Source of the DNA: CAYXUG01 sp964468655
GTDB lineage: Bacteria > Fidelibacterota > Marinisomatia > Marinisomatales > CAYXUG01
Length of the DNA stretch: 46,785 nt
Direction of reading: 5' to 3'
NCBI GenBank assembly: GCA_964468655.1
Contig: CAYXUG010000009.1
Coordinates: 1 to 46,785, forward strand
Made by a program: the position numbers and the translations under genes. This document shows positions 15,308 through 24,672 of the stretch, piece after piece. The notes under the pieces are model-generated. The model saw nothing but the letters and a program-made list of their open reading frames with translations. It was not told the origin of the DNA and did not search any database. How positions within the stretch are numbered: position 1 is the stretch's first letter; the number at the start of each line of letters is the position of its first letter.

Positions 15308-16360
15308 CTATTCCTCCGTTGGTCTATTTCTGTTTAAATCAGGTTGGTAAACAGTCCGGATCGGGAACGGTATGTTTATTCCTTCTTCATTAAACCGATT
15401 ATGAAGGTCCTTGATAAATTCATGGGTAACAGTCCACTGTGATGAATAATCCCTTACTCTCATTGATACCCTGAAATCTATACTTGATTCTCCAAAATTT
15501 ACAAAATTAAATGACGGTTTATTTTCAGCGACACCACCATCAACCTTTTGCAACACTTCTCTGGCAACCTCAAGGGTCACTTTTTCCACCTGATCAAGAT
15601 CGGATTCATATCCCACACCGCAGGCAACCCGTACTGTCATTTCTTTATGGGGAACATCAAAGTTTTTTATTAATGCTGTTGAAACTTTTGAATTGGGAAT
15701 TACAATCCTGTTATTTCTTCTATCACGGATTATTGTATCTCTCCATGAAATATTTTCAACCTCACCCCGTTCGCCACTCTCCAACTCAACCAGGTCCCCA
15801 GGTCGCAATTTCTTTGAAAGCAGTATATGCATCCCGGCAAAAAAGTCAGATAATGTATCTTTAAGGGCCAGAGAAATTGCCAGTCCGCCGATTCCAAGGG
15901 CTGTCAGTACAGGTGTAATAGATATGCCGAGAGTTTGAAAAACGACAAGGAACCCAACGGTTATTACGAATATCTTAATGAGGTTGGTGAACATGGTAGT
16001 TGCGGGGAGTTTTCCTCCGGTAGCATCTGTGACAAGTTCTAAAAGACCGGCAGCGATTCTGGATAATGAAAAGGTAACAGATAGAATAAAAATAACGGTA
16101 ACTACCGATTTTATTAAGCTTGTGATATTTTCAGGAAAATCAGTGTGCGGTAAAGCAAAGTAAATACCGCCAAGAAAAAACCAAAGAATTACAGCAGATT
16201 CAATTGCGTCAAAGACAAGATCATCTCCCTGCCACTTGGTTTTGGATGCAAGTTTCTTAATCCTGTGGTGGACATACGTTTTAAAAATCCAACCGAGCAG
16301 GACTGCCCCAACAATGAAAAGTAAAGGTGTCAAATAATTTTGAATTGATTCCAGTGTCAT
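15308..16360 (-). CDS. MscS-family mechanosensitive ion channel
   Basis: Inner-membrane channel that opens under membrane tension to release solutes in hypo-osmotic shock. The 350-residue protein has three to four N-terminal spans, then the pore-lining helix with small residues (TALGIGGLAISLALKDTL, residues ~152-169), the beta domain after LRPGDLVELESGERGEVENI and the NSKVSTALIKNF segment, and an alpha/beta C-terminus. These match the MscS core. A short proline-rich-free tail ends the protein. It heads the MscS, DUF423, dut run. Confidence 0.94.
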   Translation of the reverse strand: MTLESIQNYLTPLLFIVGAVLLGWIFKTYVHHRIKKLASKTKWQGDDLVFDAIESAVILWFFLGGIYFALPHTDFPENITSLIKSVVTVIFILSVTFSLSRIAAGLLELVTDATGGKLPATTMFTNLIKIFVITVGFLVVFQTLGISITPVLTALGIGGLAISLALKDTLSDFFAGMHILLSKKLRPGDLVELESGERGEVENISWRDTIIRDRRNNRIVIPNSKVSTALIKNFDVPHKEMTVRVACGVGYESDLDQVEKVTLEVAREVLQKVDGGVAENKPSFNFVNFGESSIDFRVSMRVRDYSSQWTVTHEFIKDLHNRFNEEGINIPFPIRTVYQPDLNRNRPTEE

Positions 16361-16416
16361 TTTATCTCCAATTTAGTTGCGAATTTACAAATTGTTAGAG
16401 CTATCAAAAGAGTATT

Positions 16417-17517
16417 TTAATTGAGGTCATAAATTCCTACTCCGTCTCCATACAGTGTGCCAATATATAATTTCCCATCATGTTCAATGACATTTGTAAT
16501 ATTTGCGATTGTTTTGCCTTTTTGATCATGCAAACTGCGTATTATTTCACCATTGCTATCAATCAATACAATCAAACCATAATTTTCGGGTTTTGGTCTC
16601 GCCCATTCCGGAATCCGCAGGAGTATCTTTTTCAGCCATACTCTCGGGGAATATAATTTATCCACAATTGGTTTCCGCGGTGAGAACAGCGCCATCCAGT
16701 AATTTCCTTTTCCGTCACCCATTATGCCATCGGGATATCCCGGAAGATTAACTGAAAATAGATCGCGCTGACCTTTTTTCGGTCCCTTAATCCACAACCG
16801 GGTAATCTGAAAATTTCCTGTCTCCGCCACGAGTACAAATTCCTCATCAGGAGACAGCGCCACGCCATTGGCAAAATAGAGACTGTCCAGAATAACTTTA
16901 CATTCCTTATTATCTGTATCATATTTCAACAATCTGCCAAATGGTCGGTGGATAAGAATATCATTAAAAAAATCATTTCCCACTTCGGGACTTGTAACGT
17001 CAGAAAAATAGACTACTCCCCCGGATGAAATATCCAGATCGTCTGCCATGGTTAATGGAAAATCATCGGTATGTTTAACAAGAACATTTATTTCACCGGA
17101 AATTGAAATTGAAAGTAATCCCTTCAATCCATCCGCAACCATCAAATCACCTGAAGGAGCAAATTTCATTCCGAGCGGACGTCCACTGGTATTTGCAAAA
17201 ACAGTCATCTCTCCGGTAGGAGATATTTTTTTTATGGTGCCGTCTTCATTGGTTGAAAAAAGATTTCCCGCCTCATCCAATGCAACATCTTCAGGACCGT
17301 TTAACTCACCTTTTCCTAACCATGTTAATTTTGTCAATTCACGATTAACAGCAAGATTACCTTCAAATGGCGAAACAAGTTCAGGATGAAATGCAGCCGG
17401 TTCAACATGAGGCACCCCTTCAGAGGAAAAACATCCGGAAAATAAGACAGTAAAACTAATGAGAATGAATTCAAATTTTATTTTACTGCTTGGATCCAAG
17501 CTATATGATTTCCCCAT
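16417..17517 (-). CDS. Exported beta-propeller lipoprotein (SMP-30/gluconolactonase/strictosidine-synthase-like)
   Basis: A 366-residue protein whose N-terminus has a hydrophobic stretch ending in the lipobox-like LFSGC (cysteine near residue 29), so it is probably a lipoprotein. The body repeats propeller strands: DVALDEAGNLFSTNEDG, PLGMKFAPSGDLMVADG, GVYFSDV-type (GGVVYFSDV), NGVALSPDEEFVLVAETG and YPDGIMGDGKGNYWMALF. These are typical of SMP-30/gluconolactonase-like and strictosidine-synthase-like six-bladed propellers. The enzyme activity is unknown. The ATG directly abuts the serC stop, so it is co-transcribed with serine genes, for no evident reason. Confidence 0.85.
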   Translation of the reverse strand: MGKSYSLDPSSKIKFEFILISFTVLFSGCFSSEGVPHVEPAAFHPELVSPFEGNLAVNRELTKLTWLGKGELNGPEDVALDEAGNLFSTNEDGTIKKISPTGEMTVFANTSGRPLGMKFAPSGDLMVADGLKGLLSISISGEINVLVKHTDDFPLTMADDLDISSGGVVYFSDVTSPEVGNDFFNDILIHRPFGRLLKYDTDNKECKVILDSLYFANGVALSPDEEFVLVAETGNFQITRLWIKGPKKGQRDLFSVNLPGYPDGIMGDGKGNYWMALFSPRKPIVDKLYSPRVWLKKILLRIPEWARPKPENYGLIVLIDSNGEIIRSLHDQKGKTIANITNVIEHDGKLYIGTLYGDGVGIYDLN

Positions 17518-18600
17518 CTATGAATTCTTTTCTCTAAAATCCTTCATAAATTGAACCAACGCTTCTACACCTTCCCTTGGCATGGCATTGTAAATGGATG
17601 CTCTCAATCCACCAATTGACCTATGCCCCTTTAGTGTATAAAGTCCTGCTTTTTCCGCATCTTCAAGAAATGTGGCCTCAAGCTCTTTCGATGGTAAAAG
17701 AAAAGTAACATTCATAAGACTTCTGCTGTCCGGTGTGGCGGTGCCTCTGTAAAATTCTCCATCAATTGTATCATAAAGCAACTCTGCCTTTTCTTTGTTT
17801 TTTCTACTTATCTCTGTCAAACCACCTTCATTGATAAGCCACCTTGCCACAAGACCCACCATATAAATTATCCACACCGGCGGAGTATTATAGGCAGAAT
17901 TTTTACTTACATGAGTTTTGTATGTCATGTAGCTGGGGATATTCTCAGGCGCTCTGTCAAGAAGATCCTTTTGTATGATAACCAACGTTACGCCGGCAGG
18001 TCCCAAATTCTTCTGAGCACCGGAATAAATCAAGCCATATTTAGAAACATTAATCGGCTTTGAAAGAATATTTGAAGAAGCATCGCAAACCAGTACTCGG
18101 TCACCAACATCCGGCTCACTTGTCCACTCTGTGCCGACAAGTGTGTTGTTTGAAGTAAAATGGACATAAGCCGCATCTGGATCAATTTCACAGGATTCCG
18201 GAATGTGACTGAAATTGGACTCTTCACTTGAGCCGGCTATCCTTACGTTAAATCCCAACTTTGTTGCTTCATTTACAGCTTTTTTCGCCCAACCGCCCGT
18301 AATAATATAATCGGCAGAATCACCTTTTCTCATGAGGTTTAAAGGAACCATGGCAAATTGAATTGTAGCACCGCCCTGAAGAAAGATAATATCGTGGGTT
18401 TCAGGGAGAGACAAAAGTGTACTTAATGATTGTTTTGTTTCTTCCTGAATCTCAACCCACCCTTTCGAACGATGACTCATTTCCATAATGGACATTCCAA
18501 AATTTTCGGCACAGATTACATTTCTAGATGCCTCCTCTAAAACTTCAACCGGTAATGCGGCAGGACCTGCACTAAAGTTCCAACCTCTTTTCATCGACAT
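17518..18600 (-). CDS. serC: Phosphoserine aminotransferase
   Basis: PLP enzyme that converts 3-phosphohydroxypyruvate and glutamate to phosphoserine; it can also act in pyridoxine synthesis. The 360-residue protein starts with the family's NFSAGPAALPVEVLEEA, has MEMSHRSKGW near residue 40, FLQGGATIQFAMVPLNLM near 75, and SGAQKNLGPAGVTLVII near 190, where the lysine binds PLP; VGGLRASIYNAMP-type residues (SIGGLRASIYNAMP) close the protein. It lies 13 bases after serA and directly before the propeller lipoprotein. Confidence 0.97.
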   Translation of the reverse strand: MSMKRGWNFSAGPAALPVEVLEEASRNVICAENFGMSIMEMSHRSKGWVEIQEETKQSLSTLLSLPETHDIIFLQGGATIQFAMVPLNLMRKGDSADYIITGGWAKKAVNEATKLGFNVRIAGSSEESNFSHIPESCEIDPDAAYVHFTSNNTLVGTEWTSEPDVGDRVLVCDASSNILSKPINVSKYGLIYSGAQKNLGPAGVTLVIIQKDLLDRAPENIPSYMTYKTHVSKNSAYNTPPVWIIYMVGLVARWLINEGGLTEISRKNKEKAELLYDTIDGEFYRGTATPDSRSLMNVTFLLPSKELEATFLEDAEKAGLYTLKGHRSIGGLRASIYNAMPREGVEALVQFMKDFREKNS

Positions 18601-18613
18601 TTCCTTTTCTCCT

Positions 18614-19816
18614 TTAGAATTTAATTAGATTCGCTGCTAATATAGAGTCACTCATCCTAATTTTCATTAAAGTGTCCCTATCCACTTCCGAATCAATTTG
18701 AATACGGGCTACGGCTGCTTTGGCGCCGTCAAATATTATATTCTCTGTTTCCTGAACATTTATGGACGCCTTTTTCAGCAATTCAAAAACAGACGCTAAA
18801 ACGCCAATCTTGTCAATATGACGAACCACCAGCATATGAGTTGCAGGTGATCTTTCACAGAGATTAACACTATTTGGCACTTCCCCTTTATCCTTGAAAT
18901 CAAGGATCACCCTCACCGCTTCGCTGGCAACAGCATCCTGTGCCTGAGACGTAGAAGCACCGATATGATGGGTTCCAACAAGATATTCCTCACCTTTTAA
19001 AGGATTAACAAAATTACTGTCATTTGCGCCGGGCTCATCACAAAAGACATCCAAACCTGCTCTGATTCCCTTGTTTTTCATGGCATCCTGCAAACTGGCT
19101 TCATCAACCACAGGTCCCCGTGATGTGTTTATAAAATATGAACCCTCCTTCATGACATCAAAGATTTCTTGATTAACAATTCCCTCAGTATCAGGATTTA
19201 ACGCCAAATGAACCGATAGAATATCTGCCTCCTTTGCCACAGCTACCGGAGTCGGCAAACAGGTTACTCCCAATTTTTTTGCTTTTTCTTCATCCAATGA
19301 ACGGCTCCATGCCACAACCTTTAGACCAAATGCTGTGGCTCGTGGAATCATCTCTTTACCAATACCGCCAACCCCAAGCAAACCTAACGTACAGCCATAC
19401 AGTCCCCTTGCCTTGCTGTACTTTTTCTTGTTCCAAATGCCATTATTTAGATCTTTGGTACAGTTGGAAATCTGCCTGTCACATGCCAGGATGAGTCCAA
19501 AAGCCAATTCAGCCACGGCAATTGAATTTTTACCCGGGCAATTGGCAACATATATTCCTTTTTCAGAAGCATCTTTTACAGCAATGGTATTGACTCCCGC
19601 GCCTGCCCTTACAATAAGGAATAGATTTTTATCTGCTTCAATCATTTCAGGGGTAACCTTTGTTGATCTCACGACAAGAACTTCAGGAGAAATTTCTCCC
19701 ATTTTTTCTTTAAGCTCGTCTCCTGAAATAGACGGGTCAAATTGGACGACACATCCGGTATTTTTCAACTCTTCCCGGTATATTTCAGGAAACTTATCCG
19801 CAATTAAAATTTTCAT
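18614..19816 (-). CDS. serA: D-3-phosphoglycerate dehydrogenase
   Basis: First enzyme of serine synthesis: oxidises 3-phosphoglycerate to 3-phosphohydroxypyruvate with NAD. The 400-residue protein has the substrate motif VRAGAGVNTI (near residue 88), the Rossmann segment LGLLGVGGIGKEM (near 145), the NTSRGPVVDEASL loop (near 232), the catalytic histidine in GTHHIGAS (near 280), and a C-terminal ACT domain (HIDKIGVLASVFELL) that usually senses serine. Thus it is the ACT-bearing class. It follows the DUF1015 gene by 50 bases and precedes serC by 13. Confidence 0.96.
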   Translation of the reverse strand: MKILIADKFPEIYREELKNTGCVVQFDPSISGDELKEKMGEISPEVLVVRSTKVTPEMIEADKNLFLIVRAGAGVNTIAVKDASEKGIYVANCPGKNSIAVAELAFGLILACDRQISNCTKDLNNGIWNKKKYSKARGLYGCTLGLLGVGGIGKEMIPRATAFGLKVVAWSRSLDEEKAKKLGVTCLPTPVAVAKEADILSVHLALNPDTEGIVNQEIFDVMKEGSYFINTSRGPVVDEASLQDAMKNKGIRAGLDVFCDEPGANDSNFVNPLKGEEYLVGTHHIGASTSQAQDAVASEAVRVILDFKDKGEVPNSVNLCERSPATHMLVVRHIDKIGVLASVFELLKKASINVQETENIIFDGAKAAVARIQIDSEVDRDTLMKIRMSDSILAANLIKF

Positions 19817-19866
19817 TTTTCATCTCCAAATACAACTTTGTTAAAGTTATTCATAAATATGGATTA

Positions 19867-21075
19867 TTAAATGGAATGAACAAAAAGCCCCGATCTCAAT
19901 TTTGGTTCAAACCATGTACATTTAGGAGGAAGAAGCATTCCTGCATCTGCCACATCCAATACTTCTTTCACTTGAACAGGATACAATGAAAAGGCAACCG
20001 AACCTTCTTTATTATTTACCAGTCTTTCTAACTCATTTGTCCCGCGTATTCCACCAATAAAACTGATTTTTTCACTCATTCTTGGATCATGAATAGCTAA
20101 AAGGGGTTTAAGTATTTTTTTTTGAAGAATAGCTGCATCAAGGAGAGAAACAGGATCATCATTTTCGGAGTCAGGAAGCTCAAGTAAGTACCACTTGGCA
20201 TCAATATAAAGTGATATCTTACCCTTAGTGGCAGGTTCAGGAGAAGCATTTTCTGTTATATTAGTACAAACCTTTTTAAGGGAAGCCAGGAATTCATGAC
20301 TAACCATGCCGTTCAAGTCATGGACAAATCTATTATAAGGAAGCACCATGAGTTCTTCCGCCGGAAATAACGCCGTTAAAAAGTTTCCACTTTCACTGGA
20401 TATATTTTTCAGCTTTTCATAGGCAAGTGAAGCTGACCTGGCTCTGTGATGACCATCTGCCACATACGAGGCGGGAACTTTATTAAAAGCTTTAACAAGA
20501 AATTCAATTTCCTTTATTCGCCACACGGTGTGACAAACGGTGTCCTCTGCCTGAAAATTATATATGGGATCATTGTTTTCCATGTGGTCTTGTACAAATG
20601 AACTGATTTCAGGTATACCCCGATACGTCAGAAAAACAGGACCGGTTTGTGCTTTTAATTTTAACATAAGTTGAGTCCGGTCTTTTTCTTTATCAACTCT
20701 CGTTTTTTCATGTTTTTTAATGAGATCATTATCATAATCATCAACTGACGAGCATCCCACAACAGCAGTCTGAATATGACCACCCCATTTCAACCTGTAC
20801 AGGTAAAATGAAGGTTTCTCTTCCGTTACAAGATACCCATCCTCCAAAAGCTTGTTAAGATTCTCTTTTGCCTTTTCGTACACTTTTTCTGAAGGTATTG
20901 ATTTATCATCAGGAAAATCAACTTCAGGTCTTGTTACATGAAGAAAAGAAAGAGGATTATCTTTTACAATCTCCTTCGCTTCAGTTGTTGAAACCACGTC
21001 ATAGGGAACTGAAGCAATTTGTTGTACAAAATCAGCTTTGGGTCTTACAGCAGAAAAGGGTGATAACATAACCAT
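19867..21075 (-). CDS. DUF1015 family protein, candidate missing serine-pathway enzyme
   Basis: A cytosolic 402-residue DUF1015 protein. Family marks are VRPKADFVQQIASVPYDVV at the N-terminus, NPLSFLHVTRPEVDFP, KKHEKTRVDKEKDRTQLML, AQTGPVFLTYRG and VADGHHRARSA in the middle. DUF1015 is uncharacterised to my knowledge, but the DGHHR motif resembles that of ParB-fold serine kinases (SerK, SbnI), in which the Asp and His act on phosphate. The gene lies immediately upstream of serA and serC, and no phosphoserine phosphatase is adjacent, so a role in phosphoserine/serine exchange is a reasonable inference, not a demonstrated function. Confidence 0.85.
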   Translation of the reverse strand: MVMLSPFSAVRPKADFVQQIASVPYDVVSTTEAKEIVKDNPLSFLHVTRPEVDFPDDKSIPSEKVYEKAKENLNKLLEDGYLVTEEKPSFYLYRLKWGGHIQTAVVGCSSVDDYDNDLIKKHEKTRVDKEKDRTQLMLKLKAQTGPVFLTYRGIPEISSFVQDHMENNDPIYNFQAEDTVCHTVWRIKEIEFLVKAFNKVPASYVADGHHRARSASLAYEKLKNISSESGNFLTALFPAEELMVLPYNRFVHDLNGMVSHEFLASLKKVCTNITENASPEPATKGKISLYIDAKWYLLELPDSENDDPVSLLDAAILQKKILKPLLAIHDPRMSEKISFIGGIRGTNELERLVNNKEGSVAFSLYPVQVKEVLDVADAGMLLPPKCTWFEPKLRSGLFVHSI

Positions 21076-21197
21076 AAATTTTAAATTTTAATATTTTCAG
21101 GAGTTGAATTTAACAGAAATTAACCAGTATTTTTAATTTTGATGGGCAGTCCACAAAAAGCGCAAATTCATAGAATTAATTTAAATTTACGGTTAAC

Positions 21198-22736
21198 TTA
21201 CAACCACAACTGCCTGTCAAGACTTCTGTACTGAATCGCTTCACTCAAATGTTGGGGAAGTATATTTTCTTCTCCCTCCAAATCAGCGATGGTACGTGAT
21301 ACTTTTAGGATGCGGTCGTACGCTCTTGCTGAAAGTCCCAATTTCTCCATAGCTGTTTTGAGGAGAGATGAGCCCGCTTCATCAATTCTGCAAAATGCTC
21401 TGATATCTTTCGTATCCATGTGTGCATTGCTGTATTTGCCTTTCATTTCCTTAAATCTGGTAACTTGAGTTTCTCTCGCTTTCTGAACTCTTTTGCGAAC
21501 AACATCCGATTTTTCACCGGGAGATTTATCAGCAAGTTCGGTGAAATGTATCGCCGGCACATCAACGTGGAGGTCAATCCTGTCCAACAGCGGACCGGAA
21601 ATCCGCCCCATGTATTTCTGGATCATTTGAGGTGTGCATGTGCAGTCGTTATTGGGATCGGTTGCAAAACCGCAGGGACATGGATTTGTGGCTGCAACAA
21701 GCTGAAAATTGGCAGGATAGCAAATTGACACGGTTGCTCTCGATATGGTCACATCTCCATTTTCCATGGGCTGACGCATGACCTCCAGAACATTTTTCCT
21801 GAATTCAGCCAGTTCATCGAGGAATAACACACCGTGATGGGCAAGACTCACCTCTCCCGGCTTCGGGATGGTACCACCGCCTATGAGCCCCGCATCGCTG
21901 ATTGTGTGGTGTGGTGACCTGAATGGTCTGGTTGCAATCAATCCACGTTCCTTTGGAAGTGTTCCTGCAACAGAGTGAATTTTCGTCGTTTCCAGTGCTT
22001 CTTCGAGAGTTAAATGAGGAAGAATTGTTGGCAGTCGTTTTGCCAGCATTGTTTTTCCGGAACCGGGCGGACCGATGAGAATGACGTTGTGCCCGCCTGC
22101 GGCTGATACTTCCATAGCGCGTTTTACATGTTCTTGTCCTTTGACCTCTTCGAAATCCACAGGGTATTGAAGATTTTCTTTAAATAAACCGTCCAAATCT
22201 ACTTTTACAGTTTCATGTGTTTTTTCCCCATTCAAAATAGATACCACATCCAGCAGTGAATGCACTCCTGCGATTTTAACATTTTCTGCGATGGCGGCTT
22301 CCTTGGCATTTTCTTCAGGAAGCACAATTCCTTTGACTCCGTTTTGAGTTGCGCAAATAGCGATGGGCAGCGCACCGCGAATGGGTCTGAGCGTTCCATC
22401 AAGAGACAGTTCACCTAAGAGCCATAATTTGTCAAGGTAGCTTTGTTTCACTTCACCCAGAGCAGCCAGAATACCAATTGCTATAGGAAGATCAAAAGCG
22501 CTCCCCTCTTTCCTGATATCCGCCGGAGCGAGGTTTACAACCACTTTTTTACTTGGGAAGTAAAAACCGGAATTTTTTATAGCTGCTATGACCCGTTCTT
22601 TACTTTCCTTAACAGCGCCTTCAGGAAGACCCACCGTAATAAATTTCGGCATGGGTGTAGGAGTGAGATTTGCCTCAATTTCTACTTCGTAGGCATCAAT
22701 ACCCAAAATTGCGCTGCTGATTACTTTCGCATGCAT
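21198..22736 (-). CDS. comM: ComM/YifB-type magnesium-chelatase-like AAA+ ATPase
   Basis: A 512-residue AAA+ protein of the YifB/ComM family, which acts as a hexameric helicase promoting branch migration in natural transformation. The N-terminal Lon-protease-like domain contains VVNLAPADIRKEGSAFDLPI (residues ~63-82); the Walker A is LIGPPGSGKTMLAKRLP (near residue 222), Walker B is GVLFLDELAEF (near 301), and the C-terminal part holds NPCPCGFATDPNNDCTC, a cysteine-rich element typical of the family. Whether the bacterium is transformable is not shown by this window. Confidence 0.94.
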   Translation of the reverse strand: MHAKVISSAILGIDAYEVEIEANLTPTPMPKFITVGLPEGAVKESKERVIAAIKNSGFYFPSKKVVVNLAPADIRKEGSAFDLPIAIGILAALGEVKQSYLDKLWLLGELSLDGTLRPIRGALPIAICATQNGVKGIVLPEENAKEAAIAENVKIAGVHSLLDVVSILNGEKTHETVKVDLDGLFKENLQYPVDFEEVKGQEHVKRAMEVSAAGGHNVILIGPPGSGKTMLAKRLPTILPHLTLEEALETTKIHSVAGTLPKERGLIATRPFRSPHHTISDAGLIGGGTIPKPGEVSLAHHGVLFLDELAEFRKNVLEVMRQPMENGDVTISRATVSICYPANFQLVAATNPCPCGFATDPNNDCTCTPQMIQKYMGRISGPLLDRIDLHVDVPAIHFTELADKSPGEKSDVVRKRVQKARETQVTRFKEMKGKYSNAHMDTKDIRAFCRIDEAGSSLLKTAMEKLGLSARAYDRILKVSRTIADLEGEENILPQHLSEAIQYRSLDRQLWL

Positions 22737-22779
22737 ATTTTATTTTTTAAAATACGTTTTTGTTACCCAATACCCAATA

Positions 22780-22974
22780 TTAAAGAGGGCACGAAATAAC
22801 CCCTTTCACAACAAGGAAAGGGATCATGATGTAAATTATGGAATCGCGAATCAAATAAAATAAAAAAAAGGCGGTAACCACAGACCACCCTTTTTTACGT
22901 ATAAGCAGTTTAAAGCCACCCTCACGGTAGATGAGTCTCCAATTTTTAATAAACTTGGGTATTAAAAGATTCAA
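22780..22974 (-). CDS. Small hypothetical membrane protein
   Basis: A 64-residue frame starting with TTG, 11 bases after the stop of the exported protein at 22986. It has a basic N-terminal region (KNWRLIYREGGFKLLIRKKGW) and then a hydrophobic part (VVTAFFLFYLIRDSIIYIMIPFLVV) that could make one or two membrane spans. I do not recognise a family; the FYLIRDSIIYI-type element is common in small uncharacterised FCB proteins. No clear ribosome-binding site is seen, but the position in a tight minus-strand run favours a real gene. Confidence 0.5.
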   Translation of the reverse strand: MNLLIPKFIKNWRLIYREGGFKLLIRKKGWSVVTAFFLFYLIRDSIIYIMIPFLVVKGVISCPL

Positions 22975-22985
22975 ATCGGATTACT

Positions 22986-23456
22986 TCAATCCTCAAATTT
23001 TAAAGGTTGTCTCTTTTTTTTGAATTGATTCAGAAGACTCTCATATTTCTCAACCAATGTTTCTCCCTTCATCTGAGAGTATCGAAAAGCATATTCAAGC
23101 GCAGAGTGAAACGAATGATTTTGAGATTCCTCGTAGGTATAGAATTCATCAATCCAGGATACAAATTTTGAAATATCTGTATTTTCTAATTCCTCAAGAA
23201 TAATAAAAGCCAACTCAGACCTATTTTCATAATACCAGTTGGATAATTCTCCCCTCCCTTTTTCCTTAATCAATTCAGTGTGAGTATCATAAATTTGTGT
23301 CAAATAGGAGAATAGAAATACTTCCTTATCTTCCTGATTGAGTGTTTTCCAGTAGAGAACGGTGGGATTTGTGATATTTTGCGCTCCCGGAATTTGGAAA
23401 AATATCAAACACGGTAATGCAATGAAATATAATTTATTTGACAACTTCACATTCAA
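22986..23456 (-). CDS. Exported hypothetical protein overlapping ispG
   Basis: A 156-residue protein with a hydrophobic N-terminus (KLYFIALPCLIFFQIPGAQ) that looks like a signal peptide, followed by a helical, acidic body (TQIYDTHTELIKEKGRGE; FIILEELENTDISKFVSW). I do not recognise it. The start is uncertain: the longest form begins at TTG 23456, 23 bases inside ispG, but AGAGG before it would better serve the GTG at 23450 or the TTG at 23444. No homology-based start is available. It probably is translated coupled to ispG. Confidence 0.6.
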   Translation of the reverse strand: MNVKLSNKLYFIALPCLIFFQIPGAQNITNPTVLYWKTLNQEDKEVFLFSYLTQIYDTHTELIKEKGRGELSNWYYENRSELAFIILEELENTDISKFVSWIDEFYTYEESQNHSFHSALEYAFRYSQMKGETLVEKYESLLNQFKKKRQPLKFED

Positions 23457-24552
23457 CCTCTTTTGACTCTCCGTTTGATTTTGCTTCCTCTTCCTGGATG
23501 ATTTCCATCAATTCATCAATTGCTTTTGATTCTGATACTTTACCCAATTTTTTACCATCTTTATAGATAAGGCCGTCCCCTTTCCCAAAGGCGATTCCCA
23601 GATCAGCATGCGTGGCTTCCCCGGGACCGTTCACAGCGCAACCCATGAGTGCAACGCTCATGGGTGTTTTAATATCTTTAAGTTTCTCTTCCATTTCTCC
23701 TGCGATTTTGAAGAGGTCCACTTCGAGCCGTCCGCAGGTGGGACAGGCAATAATGGTGACACCTCTGCTGGCAAGTCCCAACGATTTCAGGATTTCAAAT
23801 CCCACGTGAACTTCCTCGCAGGGATCATCCGTTAAACTGACACGAATAGTATCGCCAATTCCTTCAGACAGTAAAGTTCCTATTCCAACACAGGATTTAA
23901 TAGTACCGCTCTTGGTGGGACCGGCCTCCGTAACACCGAGGTGCAGCGGATAATCAAATTTTTCAGTGAAAAGACGATAGGATTCTATCATGAGGTGGAC
24001 ATCAGATGATTTCAATGAAACAATAATTTCCTCAAAGTCGAATTCTTTACAGATATTGATATGCCTTTCGGCGCTTTCCACCATGGCAATGGGAGTGGGA
24101 TAACCATATTTTTCGATGAGGTCTCTCTCGAGACTACCGGCATTAACGCCAATCCGGATTGGTAGATTCGCCGACTTACATTTTTCCAGAACTTTCTCCA
24201 CTCTGTCTCTTTTACCGATATTCCCGGGATTGATGCGTATTTTATCCGCGCCTGCATCCACTGCTTCCAGAGCCATTTTATAATTGAAATGAATATCGGC
24301 AACCAGTGGTACGGTCATCCGTTTTTTTATTTTGGGAAGTACTTTTGCCGCCGGCTCGTCCGGTACCGTAATCCTGATGATTTGGCACCCCGATTCTTCC
24401 AGACGTTCCACCTCTTTCATCACAGCATCAAAATCGTCTGTTTTGGCTGTTGTCATGGACTGAACAGGTATTGGTGAACCACCCCCGATTGGGATGTCAC
24501 CAACCATCACTTTTCGTGTCTCTTTACGTTTTATGGGTTTCGTATCTTCCAT
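23434..24552 (-). CDS. ispG: 4-hydroxy-3-methylbut-2-en-1-yl diphosphate synthase (IspG/GcpE)
   Basis: Iron-sulfur enzyme of the non-mevalonate isoprenoid pathway that converts MEcPP to HMBPP. The 372-residue protein starts with KRKETRKVMVGDIPIGGGSPIP and SMTTAKT, has VPLVADIHFNYKMALEAVDAGADKIRINPGNIG in two blocks (~85-115), and the C-terminal 4Fe-4S ligands in ACPTCGRLEVDL (~270) and MGCAVNGPGEATHADLG (~305), ending with GKGDGLIYKDGKKLGKV. It is of the short (bacterial, non-inserted) type. The other pathway genes are not in the window. Confidence 0.97.
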   Translation of the reverse strand: MEDTKPIKRKETRKVMVGDIPIGGGSPIPVQSMTTAKTDDFDAVMKEVERLEESGCQIIRITVPDEPAAKVLPKIKKRMTVPLVADIHFNYKMALEAVDAGADKIRINPGNIGKRDRVEKVLEKCKSANLPIRIGVNAGSLERDLIEKYGYPTPIAMVESAERHINICKEFDFEEIIVSLKSSDVHLMIESYRLFTEKFDYPLHLGVTEAGPTKSGTIKSCVGIGTLLSEGIGDTIRVSLTDDPCEEVHVGFEILKSLGLASRGVTIIACPTCGRLEVDLFKIAGEMEEKLKDIKTPMSVALMGCAVNGPGEATHADLGIAFGKGDGLIYKDGKKLGKVSESKAIDELMEIIQEEEAKSNGESKEVECEVVK

Positions 24553-24672
24553 ATCCGGCTTGAAAGTTATGATTCAACTAATGAAAAACAAAATATATTG
24601 AAATTTAATATTTAATAAACTGAGGGAATTTATGACAAGTAGTACTAAATAAACTAACGATGGATGTGGCAG

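Noticed and set aside
24553..24672. A gene between ispG and the secreted protein
   Set aside because: Only a six-codon frame and AT-rich sequence are present; nothing recognisable.
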